Positions 1 through 14,044 of a DNA stretch of 64,000 nt are shown here, one piece after another (position 1 is the stretch's first letter; every line of letters starts with the position of its first letter). The stretch is from positions 3,100,001-3,164,000 of the forward strand of contig JADCRB010000071.1 of the NCBI GenBank assembly GCA_021464245.1. Reading direction: 5' to 3'. The stretch comes from Carallia brachiata. Taxonomy: Eukaryota > Streptophyta > Magnoliopsida > Malpighiales > Rhizophoraceae. Made by a program: the position numbers and the translations under genes. The notes under the pieces are model-generated. The model searched no databases and was not told where the DNA came from. It saw only the letters and a list, made by a program, of their open reading frames with translations.

Positions 1-280
1 GACAAGCCTTTAAATTATTGGTTAACAATTTATACGACAAGTTGTTGTGATTCCTACAATATTTATTAATAATTTCGTAATTGTAATTAGAATTGATTAT
101 TACTTGAATCATTAACTTCAAGACTATCAATATTTTGAATAAACCATTGACTTAAAGAAAGTAATTTCATTAATAATTTTAAAGTAGTTAAAATATAAAT
201 TATTAAAAAGTGGATGCAGTAAATATTAAACAATAAAAATGAATAAAGATTAAAAGTTAAATAAAATATAAAAAAATAAA

Positions 281-473
281 TGGGTTGGGGATGGGGAGGG
301 TATGGGGATAGGGATAGGTAAACTCATCCCCATCCCCGTACCCGCTAAAAAAATATGGGGATTCCCGATCCCTACCCGTTCTCCGGTCAATTGATTTGAC
401 CCCGTACCCGTCGGAGCGGGTATGGGTAATCCCCGATGGGTATGGGTAAAATTACCATCCCTAATTACCCAAG
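281..473. repeat. G/C-rich inverted-repeat fragment, hAT/MITE-like
   Basis: A run of GGGTATGGGGA-type units on the left is followed by complementary CATCCCCATCCCCGTACCC-type units and then by more GGGTATGGGTAA units. The right side ends in ACCATCCCTA, which on the minus strand reads as a terminal TAGGGATGGTAATTTTACCC. Non-autonomous hAT-type elements with such ends are common in plants. No matching left terminus or target duplication could be found, so this is probably a truncated copy. Confidence 0.4.
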
Positions 474-1490
474 ATCCGCATCATCGTGTCACCTTATTTT
501 CAATAATTAAATAACATCTAATTACCTACCGGAAAAAAATTTGTAAGGACAATATTCTTCGACAAAGAACGGGTGACAGCTTCATTAGTTGCGTGATGTG
601 ATCTAAGTCAAAATTGCTGAACACTTAGCATTAACATTCAAACTCTTGTAAAAAAATCAAATGGAATAAGCAAATATTGATCAATCAATTGAATCAGCTT
701 TTTCTTTTTTTTTTTTGGTTAATATAAAAATATTCACTATTTTTATATTTTTAACAAATCTAACACATTATTTAAAAAATAACAAATCTAACATAAATTA
801 ATTATTTTCTAACAAATTTAATACATTATGAACTTTCGTTAATAAAATAGTTATACACGTTAATATGACGTACTGACAAGAAAAAATACTAATTTATATA
901 TAAAAATACAATTAATGTGACGCTACATCAACAATGAATTTATTAGTCTCACAAACCCAAACTAAATATTTTGCAATTAGAATCATTTTAACGCAAACAA
1001 TTAATACATTGATCATTTTGAGTGTGGTAGATAAGAGCCCATGGCTCTTTACATAACAAAGCTCGACACCACCAAGCACATTTCTTCGCATTCATGAGTT
1101 GGACCACATGATTGGACCGGGTCTGGGGTTTGTCTTCCGTTTAGGTTACGAAAATCCTAATTTGTGGAAAAAATTATTTGGGTGCCTTAATTTTTGGCGC
1201 CAGATACGTATGTTCAGTATTTTATACGTATTTTGTTAGAAAAAAACAATTGAAGAATTACTTTCATATTTCCACTTGTATCTCCATGGTTGACCGTCAT
1301 GAATTAATATTTGACCAACTTTCCGGTTATCAATAATACAACATTGCAAGTATATGTTTAGGATTAAAATAAAAAGGTTAAAAATTATAGGAATATATTA
1401 AAAAGAATTAGAAAGGTTGGGGACTTCTTTTTTTTTTGGGGTTATCTCGTTTTTTGCGTTATAATTCATAATTAGGCATAAATCGTATGC

Positions 1491-1493
<3 letters not shown>

Positions 1494-1522
<29 letters not shown>
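1494..1522. repeat. (GA)n microsatellite
   Basis: About 14 uninterrupted AG dinucleotides, 120 bp beyond the stop codon of the cysteine-rich peptide gene. Confidence 0.9.
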
Positions 1523-1529
<7 letters not shown>

Positions 1530-1640
1530 CGGTGCCACTCAGTAAACTATCATGATATTTATTCATACATTCACAGCTAGACAGGACATTGATGATCGAA
1601 TTAACTTTCAAGAAAATTTATTCAACAATATGTAATAAGA

Positions 1641-2189
1641 TCAAGGCTGCTGCTGGCCGATGAGTGCTTCAGTATCTAAAGCTTGTTTTGCAGGATGGCA
1701 AAAGCACAAGTTCATTAAGCACTCACATTTTCCGACTGGTACGCAATCAGTCACATTTCTGCATGGATAATTAACGTTCCTTGCCTCGGCCACCCATTCA
1801 GAACCTGCCAATACGTTATCTTTTAGATCCCAATTAAAGGGTATATACGCCATGGTGAAAATTTTATTATTAGCATGCTGAACTAAATTTTTTGGAAGCC
1901 TTCCTTTAACATATCTTTAATGGATTAGAACAAAACCCTTTTTTTTTGGTTAAAAAAAAAAGGAAAACAGAAAACAGCAAACGTCTAATTCATGGGGCAT
2001 CATCAATTAATTCTTTATTTTTAATTAATAAGGTAAGCTTGGAAAATCAATCAACTCAATTGCTAAGATCGGTCAACTCGTTTATTCTGACCGAGAGAGA
2101 GACCAGAGAGAGAAGAGAGAAGGTGGGTTACCGATTGTAAAAACCATGAGGACGACTAAGAAAGCCAACTTGATTGAAGGCTTGTCCAT
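1641..2189 (-). CDS. Secreted six-cysteine peptide (defensin/NCR-like), two exons
   Basis: Exon 1 is 2189-2132 and exon 2 is 1882-1641 (minus). The intron begins GT at 2131 and ends AG at 1883, phase 1. The joined frame is 300 nt, giving 99 residues. Residues 1-19 (MDKPSIKLAFLVVLMVFTI) look like a signal peptide, which is the reason for adding this exon: the exon-2 ATG alone would give a peptide without a secretion signal. The C-terminal part has six cysteines spaced C-x5-C-x5-C-x-C-x4-C-x-C (around NVTDCVPVGKCECLMNLCFC). The tail is cysteine-free and Q-rich. The organisation (signal exon, one intron, cysteine-rich exon) is typical of defensin-like and nodule-cysteine-rich-type peptides; the family is inferred from spacing only. 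A polyadenylation-like AATAAA lies on the minus strand at 1622-1617. Target and expression are unknown. Confidence 0.65.
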
Positions 2190-3170
2190 ATTTTCTGCCT
2201 CTAATCTCTTTCTCAACACGCTGTATTGTTTCCTTTTTCTTCACTGTAGTTGTTGTGGATGAAAATACTTGGGCTTCTGCGAATTTAATTTATAATCATG
2301 ATTCCGGCTGACAAAGATGGCAAGTAAATCTTAAAAGCCAAAGTTAAAATCTTGCAATTAATGTCTTGTTAATGAAAAGAAATCTTGCAATTAATACTTT
2401 GTTTATATCGTAAATCACAATTCGTTGATAGGAGATTACCTTACCTGTCTATATGGTGTGGAGCATCTGAAAATTTACTAATAGGTTGACCAAACTGCTG
2501 CAGGCATGAATCCTTGCTATGATCGTTATTTTGGTAATCATGCCAATAGAACGTTTTTTATTTTTTATTTAAAAAAATAGCACCCAAGTACTTACCAGAA
2601 AATTTTGGTATGATTAATTTTCTCGAACAACAACAACCCGTAGAAAATTTCATTAGTTGCGTAAACAAGCTGTGAAATTGTTGAACTCTTAATTCTAATA
2701 TCAAATCTCAAACTACACCAAAAATCTAATCAAAATAAGCAAGCATTCATCAGGTTATTGAGTCGTTGCTTTTTGGTTTTTGTTTTTGTCTGAATATTTT
2801 TATTTTATTATAAATCTTTGATGACAAAAATCTATGTTGAAAAAAATTATTTGCGAAGGCTTTTTTTTTAATTAAATGTAAATCTACCCATCTTTTCCCT
2901 CTATCCCCGTGATTGAGGCCATTAATTGACTAATGGCTAATGCTAGGCCTTATATCCTGACTGACAGCGAAATGGGCGACGGCCGCTCGAGATTGTTCAC
3001 CTACTCAAAATCATTTTTGCCGTCTTATAAAAGACATTTTAATACCTCAAGATTAAATTTTTATTTTAAAAATATTAAATTTAAATATAGAGATAGAAAA
3101 AATAAAATTTATAAAAGGAAAAAATTATCTTAATTATATAATTCATAACTTAATGAATTTCTTAACAAAA
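2190..3170. other. Intergenic, putative promoter side of the peptide gene
   Basis: No coding signal. The DNA directly beyond 2189 would be the upstream region of the minus-strand peptide gene. No TATA box could be assigned with confidence among the many AT-rich stretches. A short plus-strand open frame at 2933-3133 turns into lysine-rich low complexity and is not credible. Confidence 0.5.
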
Positions 3171-5060
3171 AAAATATTTTTATTTTTTTTTAAATATAAA
3201 AAATTGCTTCATTAAAAAACAAAAACAGCGTAAAACCCACAAAGGGCAAGCCCAAAAGGCAAAAGTAGAAGGCGTTAGCATAGTTATGAAAACCGACCCG
3301 GACGTTGACTTGGAGAGAAGACTGGGTCAATGGATCATTGGTTCAACCAGTAGGTCATTGGTTGACCCAGTCGGATCAATATCTATAATAATATTTATTA
3401 TTATATAATAAGAAACCATATTATTAATTATATCTTAATAAGAGAAATATATCAAATAGATATATAAGTTTTTCGTATAATGTAACATAATAATTGTACT
3501 TCTAAAAATTAAAAAATAGTTTATGCCAAATAAAATTTTAATAAAAATTCTTAAAGAGCTCTTTTTTAGGTGTCAGTTGCAACATATTATTTAATATATG
3601 AACAATGATAAATTGTTGTCAGGGACGAAACTAAAAAAAAAAATTTTAGGGGAACAAATTTTATATTTAAAGTTATAACAATAATAAAAATTTATGCGAT
3701 GAAAAATAAAAAATATTATTAATTATTTTACATAATAAATATTATAATTATATCTCGTAAAACTTAATACTTTAAAACTATTTTTTTATTTTTTTGTATG
3801 TAATTAAATGTATTTTTTTATAAATGATGATTCAATCATTTAATAATTTATCTCTCATGTGATTAAACTATAGAATTTTTGTGAGTATAGAAAAAATAAT
3901 TCTTTTGCATACTATATAAAAATGTATAAGAATAAGAAAATTTTATTCAGATACTTTTAAAATAAATGAAATTAAATTAAAAAATAATTAAGTGTACAAG
4001 TCTCACTCTTTAAAAAGTTAAATTGCAAAATTTTAGAACTCAAAAAAGAAAAAAAAAATAAAAAGAAAAGAAGCATTTGGCTAAAAAAAAAACTTGAAAC
4101 TTAAAAAGAGAAAAAAGAAATGTAAAGAAGTTTTACCAAAAAAAAAAGTATTTAAAAAAAAACATAAAAGCGCCGAAGAAGCATCAAACTTGAGGCTAGG
4201 GGAAGGAAGGCCCATAGTCCAGCCAACTGGGCTAACGGCAGGATGTAGCTTTGTTTGATTAAAAGCTATTGATAGAAACAATGGCAAGTGTGCATGACTG
4301 GTTACTATTACTCTACCAGCTCAGCCTACTGCCCGATTCACTGGGCCATCGGTCCAACCGATCGGGTTGGATCGAATTTAATAACTATGGGCGTTAGAAC
4401 CAGCCCTAACTCCAGTGACAGCAACAGACACACACCCCACTGGACAAATCAGTAATCCACAGAAAGCCCCAGCCTGCACAGGCTCAAAGACCCATCCCAA
4501 GAAATCTTTAGATACACCGCCACCAAAAGCGACAACAACCAGGCACTAGAAGACAACCGGTGAAAGCAGGGACCTCACATGCTGCGGGACAACGAAAGTC
4601 GGACAAGTAACTGCAGCAATGTGGCCGTCCAACCACCCCAGCGTGACCACGAGGCAACCCAACCCGCCAAACCAAGAAACGACGACAACAGTAGGAAAGA
4701 GAGGGTTATGACGTCGCCAAAGACCACTAGACGCCAAAAAGGATCACCAACCACGGGTGCTCAGAAAGCAAGCCAACAGGGACCAGAAAGGAGGGGAGTC
4801 CTCCACCCCTGCAACCCAAAAGCGCAGAGGCAAGGGGACTCGATGAAGGCTGAAAAAAGGACCGTAGCAGAAGCAACAAAGCAGCAACGTCAGCCCAGCA
4901 AACCACCCTCCACCATCGAAGAAACACCGAAAACGAGGGAACCAAGTCCTACAAAGTCCACAAGTAGCACAAACTGGCTACCGGTTGGAGAAACCAGCAC
5001 CAAGACTAGATAGAGGCTCTCGATGCACGATAAGACGATCCAGCGCACGTTTTCCCTTTC
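3171..5060 (-). mobile_element. Decayed LINE-like 3' fragment, split by a hAT element
   Basis: Read on the minus strand, the sequence runs from a GC-richer block (5050-4398) to a tail resembling plant non-LTR element ends: T-rich sequence, then AATGAAGCAATTTTTTATAT followed by A-runs at about 3215-3170. The GC content of 4398-5040 is well above the surroundings. It is interrupted at 3279-4389 by the hAT-like element, whose target duplication lies in this fragment on both sides, so the fragment is the older insertion. No reverse transcriptase motif is visible. Assignment rests on tail shape and nesting only. Confidence 0.35.
3279..4389. mobile_element. hAT-like non-autonomous DNA transposon with 8-bp TSD
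   Basis: The element begins CATAGTTATGAAAACCGACC and ends, on the opposite strand, CATAGTTATTAAATTCGATC, giving about 20-bp imperfect terminal inverted repeats. It is flanked on both sides by the identical 8-bp sequence GGCGTTAG (3271-3278 and 4390-4397); an 8-bp target duplication is the signature of hAT superfamily insertion. The 1.1-kb interior is AT-rich and encodes no transposase, so mobility would have depended on an element elsewhere. Confidence 0.85.
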
Positions 5061-6357
5061 AGTAACATAGTGAATGAAACCACTAATTATGTGGTCTAAT
5101 AAATTTGTAGCTTCTAAATTTCGAATTCTTGTCAAAATATTGGGCAAACTTTGAAATGATGGGGTTGGTTTGATGGGAAAGAATAAGAAAAGAAAATGAA
5201 AAATGAAAAGTAAATTATGTTTTTTTTTTTTAATTTTATAATTTTTTTATAATTTTTTATTAATTTAAATAATTTTTTTTATATTTTTTTATCGATTCAA
5301 ATATACTATAAAAGAAAATGATGATGATACGGGCATTTGCATTCCCCCCGCCCGCCCAGGTTCGTTTGAATGGCAGATTAATGGGTTAGTAGATTATGGG
5401 TTGGACCACGTGATCGGACCATGTTAGGTACGGTCCACTCTGAGCTCGGATATCCGAAAACGAGCCGGACCGTTCATGCGGCTCCTCGACACCGGGCACT
5501 AATCGGTTCGGTTCTCGATCGTCCAGGCCACGCGTGGTGGTGCTCTGGGCGTCGGAAGCGTCTGCTCCTCCGGTTGTGAGTGGCTAGATAGCTTTTATGA
5601 TCTCTGCTTGTCTAATTTTTCGCCTGAAAAACAACATCTAATCTCGCCGTACAGGGGAAGATTATGTGGGTGTTCAAAACAAAAAAAAAAAAAAAGAAAA
5701 AAGAAAGGGTGCAAGAAAGGAAATTGAAATCCACCAAGAAACCCCTTCTGATCCTTGTTATTGAAGAAGATAATAAATTCTTTTTTTATTGAAATTGTAA
5801 ACTCTTTTTTTTTTTTGACTGAAATTTTGAATTTGTAAACTCATTTATTTTGGCCACAAATGAGAATCAGGCAATCAGCTGACGAACAATTCTCTTCTTT
5901 GTGAATTGCAATCAATTCTGCTTTGTAAAACGTTTGCAGAATTCTAACTTTTGGTATACATCTTGGAATCTGATAATTAGAGTGTAAAGAGGAAGAAGAA
6001 CTACAATGCAAAAAAAAAAAAAACAAGCAAACAAACAAACAGTTGCACAATGCAAAAAGAACAAACAATTTGCACAGGAAGCAAGTGAAAGGGTTCATAA
6101 CATCAGAGATCTTTTATTCTTGGCAGACGAAATTCGGCTCGCTCTGTATGAGACCTATCAAGCTTTACTGTTAGCAACTTTTCAGTGTAGTTTTCTTGTC
6201 ATGAAACTGCTGGAAGTTTATTTTCTTGACCAATAACTTGAGCATCATTGTTCTTTTCACTTACTTTATCTTCAGAGCTGCATAATTGAAATAGCACAAG
6301 TGAGCCAGATGTTGTAATGGTTTTTGCTGTCCTGTTGAGTTAATGTTTATTATTGCA
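5061..6357. other. Intergenic with GC-rich patch, then CIPK 3' flank
   Basis: 5335-5590 is unusually GC- and CpG-rich and includes CCACGTGA (a G-box core) at about 5405. It could be a promoter or 5' leader of an unrecognised transcript, but no open frame with coding character follows. 5800-6357 is the downstream flank (probable 3' UTR side) of the minus-strand CIPK gene. Short open frames here are not credible. Confidence 0.45.
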
Positions 6358-9450
<3,093 letters not shown>

Positions 9451-10815
9451 TTGTCTCCTTCTTCTTCTTCAAGCAATAGTTTATCTTCTCTTCTCTTCAC
9501 TTCACTTATTGTATGTTCTTCAACAAGTTAATTAATGTGCCTGATCATGCACCTCTGCTGCCTAATTTGAACCTCTCTGATCTTTATTTTCTTCGACTAC
9601 ACTCCTTATAAATGTTCCTCATTGTACGCGCTTTGCTTTGCTGCTTTGATGCTGTCCAGGAAATTCGAAAATGTTACCTCAAATTTGGGGGTTAACTCGT
9701 GCTTTTGTCTCACAACTTCCATGTTCATGGTTCTCATTTTATCTTTTATAGATGTGGATGGAAGCATTATGGGAATCACGCTTCATTTGGTGCCATAGGT
9801 ACAAATCAATGTGCCAACGTGCGAGTAGAGGGTTGGAGAAATTCAGATCAATATATGTCAATCACTTTGCATGTGAAAGGAAGGGAGGATGGGTCATTTT
9901 GCATTGCTTTGCTTGTTTGCTTGCTTGGTTGGCTAGTTGGTGGGAAGGAGTTTTGAATGGAAGTTGGCTGTTCGTGTCATCACCAGCGGTCAACTGGCAC
10001 CAAGCAAGCCGACCCCCTAGCCTGCTTTGATGCGGTGGCAATTATATTTCAAGTTCCTTACTGGGACTCACGATGAGGACGCGGGCCCGACCCAGGCCTG
10101 TTTCCATTAATATAACAATATACTTATTTTTTAAAAAATTTTTATTTCTAGACAAAAAATTATTTGGTGTCCATAAGAGTAACAAAATGTGCAAGTAAAT
10201 CAAATAAAATCGGACAAAAAAAAAGAAAAAAAGTTGGTGTTCTTGTATTTTGTGTCTCTTCCGGTTAAAACTGAAATTATTAATTTTAAAATAAAAATTG
10301 ATTTTTTGAAACATCAGTTATTTTTATATTCAAAAAATATCAATCATTATTTTAAAAATAACAATCGCAATTCATCCTAAGATAAACTTCGAAAAAAATC
10401 ACCTAAATATATTCAGGTACTTAAAAAAAATCTGTTAAAAAAAATCAGGAAAAAAGTAAATCACGGGGGGTATTTCGTGGCATTATCTTTTTTATCGGTT
10501 CCTGCCTATATTCTATTAAAATTATATGTATATTTTGTCTGTTTGTATATACGTAGCGTGATTTTTATAAAAAAATATGAATTATATCTAAACGTGGCGC
10601 TTTCATGCCCCGAGTAGCACATTTCTGTTATATTGTCGGAATATTCGGATATTGATTTTCTTCAGGCAATTTGATTGTGGAATGGAAAAACGAGCATGAA
10701 TAACGAATACAACGCGTCAAAGACATCATTATTTTGAAAATGACAACATTATTTGAAAATCCGCTTGATGGACACTTGGATTGGATGCATCTATCTGTGG
10801 ATTAATCACCACCGT
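9451..10815. other. CIPK upstream region and intergenic DNA
   Basis: Immediately upstream of the CIPK start the minus strand is purine-rich (GAAGAAGAAGAAGGAGACAA), like a 5' leader. No TATA box or leader intron could be placed with confidence. Overlapping open frames on the plus strand at 8971-10030 are antisense to CIPK or run through its promoter and have no recognisable product. 10040-10800 is AT-rich with no feature. Confidence 0.45.
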
Positions 10816-11093
10816 CTGTAAGTTAAGTAATTAAAAATTATAAAAAAATTATACGACTTATATAAATAATTATTAAAATAATTTTAATTTTTAATAACTA
10901 TTTATAAAAATTATATTATTCTTTTTAACATATACAATTTATGTAAATAATTATTAAAAATTAAATTTTTTTTCATAATTATTATCACAGATTATATAAT
11001 TTTTTTAACAAATTATATACCTTTTTCATGACATTATACATTTTTTCTATCGTGTTGTATGCTAACATCTACTTATGATTACTTAACTTGCAG
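10816..11093. mobile_element. MITE with 17-bp terminal inverted repeats
   Basis: The left end CTGTAAGTTAAGTAATT (10816-10832) is matched on the opposite strand by the right end CTGCAAGTTAAGTAATC (11093-11077), with two differences. The 278-bp interior is almost pure A/T with further inverted complementarity and no coding capacity. The flanks do not show a clear target duplication, so the superfamily is left open. Confidence 0.6.
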
Positions 11094-12282
11094 CCACAAA
11101 AGTTTTTCTGCTGTGGATATATTGCACCGCTCGACGATAATTTTCTTTAAAAAGTATAATTAGTTCCACAAACTATCTCTTGCCACCATGGACCAGCCAT
11201 GCACAACATCTTATTTCCATTAAGGCGCAGTTTGGCTGCCCCAAAAAATTAATTCAAGAGATTGTCTTAAGAATAACAATTTAATAATATATATATTTTA
11301 AGTAATAAAAAATAAAATTTTATTGTTAAAAATATGAATATTATTATTTAAAATTTAATATTTATTATTTTCTTTACACTCTATTGAATTATTATTCATT
11401 AATCGCCGAAATTTTTCCGTTTCGATTATTGTTCATGTATTATTTAAGTGGTAGCCAGGGTGAAAGAAAATTTAAGATGTAACATTTGTGAGTGCAAAAG
11501 CTTATTAATCACCATACATAATTTTTTTTTTTTTATTGGTCAAATCACCATACATAAGTTAGTTTGCAATGTTGCCACCCCACATCACACCAGTAGATCA
11601 AGCCAGCTTCTTTTTTCGCGCTGCGTTTTTTTTTTTTTTTTCCTTTCTAAACCACTATTAGCTCATATATCACATGCCACCTAGTTTTTTAACTTATCAT
11701 GAATTTCGAATCTTTCTCACGAGGAGCACTTCCGCACATTACTAAAGCCGACTCAGGGGTTTCCTCTCTTGGTGATACTACTAAGATTACACTGAAATCA
11801 CTTAATAATCTACGTATAATTCTGAAAAAGTTACATTATTTCGCAATTTAGACAATTGTTCTTGTTATACATTCAATGTTTTAATATAAACGATTAAGAT
11901 TATAAATGTGCATTAATTCAATAATAATTATAATAGTACATTACGAATCTATGTCTTAAAACATATTTGAAGCTTGAACTCGTTGATGTGACCAGCTTAT
12001 ACAATTCCCTCCTCTCCTTTTGCTGCCCATTGGAAAATGTAAATGGGTGTTGATAGCAGCCAGGAGACAAATTCGGATTGTGGACAGGAATTAAAGTTTG
12101 GACCGAACTAGGCAAACCGATTATCCTACACCGAACTACATAGGCATTGAGGTGGAATGCGCGATGGCACTGACCCTTTGAATTCAATAATCCCGGTCAT
12201 CGATCCAAGGTGTAAAGTAACATGGGTCCCACAAGTGATATTTAACAGTACGTTAAAAATGCACAGAAACAAAAAGATAAAA
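11094..12282. other. Gene-free intergenic stretch
   Basis: AT-rich DNA. 11228-11410 has the look of another degraded AT-rich MITE but lacks definable ends. The minus-strand open frame at 11918-12187 has no recognisable domain and ends in low-complexity tyrosines. Nothing further seen. Confidence 0.5.
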
Positions 12283-12856
12283 AAATGTTTTTTGACATAA
12301 ATATAAATTTACCTACAATATTTAATTTTTTTTTGAAAAGCTTGTTAACAATATATTTTTTTTAGAATATACTATTTATATTTTTGCTGTCTAATTTTTT
12401 TATATTTTTTATTAATCAACTGTTAAATATGACACATAACAATTTAATTAGTACCGTATCATCCAAGTCAAATGCCTCGTCGACAAAGAGTAATGACATG
12501 TCACATAACACTTTTTTCACTTATTTTTTTTGAAATTTTTTTTAATTTTCTACATCAACAAGAGTACAATAATCATTAGAGTTATATCCTGTTAGCAAAA
12601 AAAATTAAGTAGAAATAGTGTCATGTGGTACGTCATCACTTTTTACTGATGTAATATTTGATTTGAATGATGTGGTATTGACTAGATTGTTATATGTTAA
12701 ATTTAATGATTCACTAACGACAAAATATGAAAAAATTAGACGATGAAAATTTAAAGAGTATATTCTAACTAAACAACGTTGTGGGACAAAATTTCTAAAA
12801 AAAAAAGTTAAACGTTATGAGTAAAATTTATATTTATGCTTTTTCTTTTTTATTTG
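12283..12856. mobile_element. Foldback element with arms over 200 bp
   Basis: Two long arms are reverse complements of each other. Matching blocks are ACATAAATATAAATTTA (12295-12311) with TAAAATTTATATTTATG (12822-12838), TTAGAATATACT (about 12363) with AGTATATTCTAA (about 12757), and about 110 bp of the inner arms (12365-12475 against 12650-12765) at roughly three-quarters identity. The two arms enclose a central segment of about 170 bp. This is the structure of a foldback or MULE-type non-autonomous element. It has no coding region and no certain target duplication. Confidence 0.6.
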
Positions 12857-13739
12857 GCTTCAAGAAAAGGAAAGTTCACTTCAAACTAGGGTTCAAAACT
12901 GCAGCTTTCGAAAATGGCTAATAACTTTAGCAAGAAAAAACATGTACAACTACGAATTGGAATGAGAACTGGGAAGAGGTAGAGAATCGAGGATCGAAGC
13001 TATCTGCAAGAAGTTGATAGACATTTAATTTTTGTTTCTTTTTAACTCTGGGTAGTTAGATGAATAGATATAGGTATTGAATGCTTCACCCCCTTCACAA
13101 TCTTCACTTTGCCTCTCTTATTTGGTTCACTGGTTCCTTCTCAGAACAACGGCCGACCATCGATATTTGCTTTTTCCTCCAAAAATCGAAGCCGCTCTTG
13201 TTCTCTCCACAGCGACGATCGCGGCGGCGCCTCCCTGATCTCTTTCGCTGTGTCTACGTTTTCATTCCAAACAAACTATTGAAAAATTTTACAACTCAAT
13301 TGCCACGTCATTTTCTTCAAATCCCTAAATGCCATGCAGATATCATTTTTAATTCTGCCACGAATGATGCGTGGATTTCTCGGTTCATTTTATCGGTGTA
13401 TGAAAGATTTCTGTTAAAGTTTTGCAGCACGAAACGATGGCTAGGCCCTACGCAGTAGGCCTCACATTTGTTGTGTTTCCCCGCATATAATTTTCCTTTG
13501 CGATTGACCTTTGGGTTTGATAGTCATAAAATCTACTATTGATTGTCAAGGATAGTAGTTAAGCCTTGACCTTTTGGTAAGGAACCATGAAGAAAGATAG
13601 ATATATATATATTATACACGTTCTCCATGGCCCAGAAAAAGATAGTACACGGCATGCAGCACTGTGCAGTACAGAATATGCAGACGCGATGTGCACACTT
13701 ATTTTTCATGCGTGTACTGCGTGCATGTGATGTCTACCT
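12857..13739. other. Gene-free intergenic stretch with one unassigned open frame
   Basis: The plus-strand frame at 13081-13458 (125 codons) has ordinary amino-acid composition but no recognisable motif, splice context or start context, and is probably chance. The stretch is less AT-rich than its neighbours around 13180-13260. Nothing else could be supported. Confidence 0.4.
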
Positions 13740-13858
13740 AATATGCATCGCCTGAGTTGGTAAGAGACCTCTGCTGAGGTTGGAATCCGGGCCCCACTTT
13801 CCTCTGATTCGAAGGGTACCTCTTAGTAAAAATGGCTTACCACCAAATTGATAAAAAA
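13740..13858 (+). mobile_element. tRNA-derived SINE-like element
   Basis: An internal RNA polymerase III promoter pattern is present: an A-box-like CCTGAGTTGGTAAGAG at 13751-13766 and a B-box-like GAGGTTGGAATCC at 13776-13788. A pyrimidine-rich body follows and ends near a TTGATAAAAAAGAAAA tail. Length and order fit plant SINEs. No target duplication was found, so the ends are approximate. Confidence 0.5.
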
Positions 13859-14044
13859 GAAAATTAGAGTTAAAATTTTAAATTTTTCAGTCGTAAACTT
13901 TAATTACCAAACATCTTGTCGAAAACCTAATAGTGTATGCAACATTAAAAATAAGAGACCCACCACGGGACGGGGCAAAAAAGATAATCAAACAGTTAGT
14001 TTCGTATTTGTCCATGGAAATCATGCAAACGAATAAAATGGGTG

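Larger units (their letters stand above)
1..1640. other. Gene-free AT-rich stretch upstream of the peptide gene's 3' end
   Basis: No credible coding region is visible on either strand. It holds the G/C-rich inverted-repeat fragment at 281-473, a GA microsatellite at 1494-1522 and several T-runs. A block near 1093-1118 resembles a block near 5393-5420 (see findings). Confidence 0.6.

Noticed and set aside
4579..5013. Plus-strand 144-codon open frame
   Set aside because: It lies antisense in the GC-rich LINE-like fragment, is rich in T, P, K and S without any motif, and overlaps open frames on the other strand; it reflects base composition.
13081..13458. 125-codon plus-strand frame
   Set aside because: Ordinary composition but no motif, homologue I recognise, splice signal or promoter context; not enough to call a gene.
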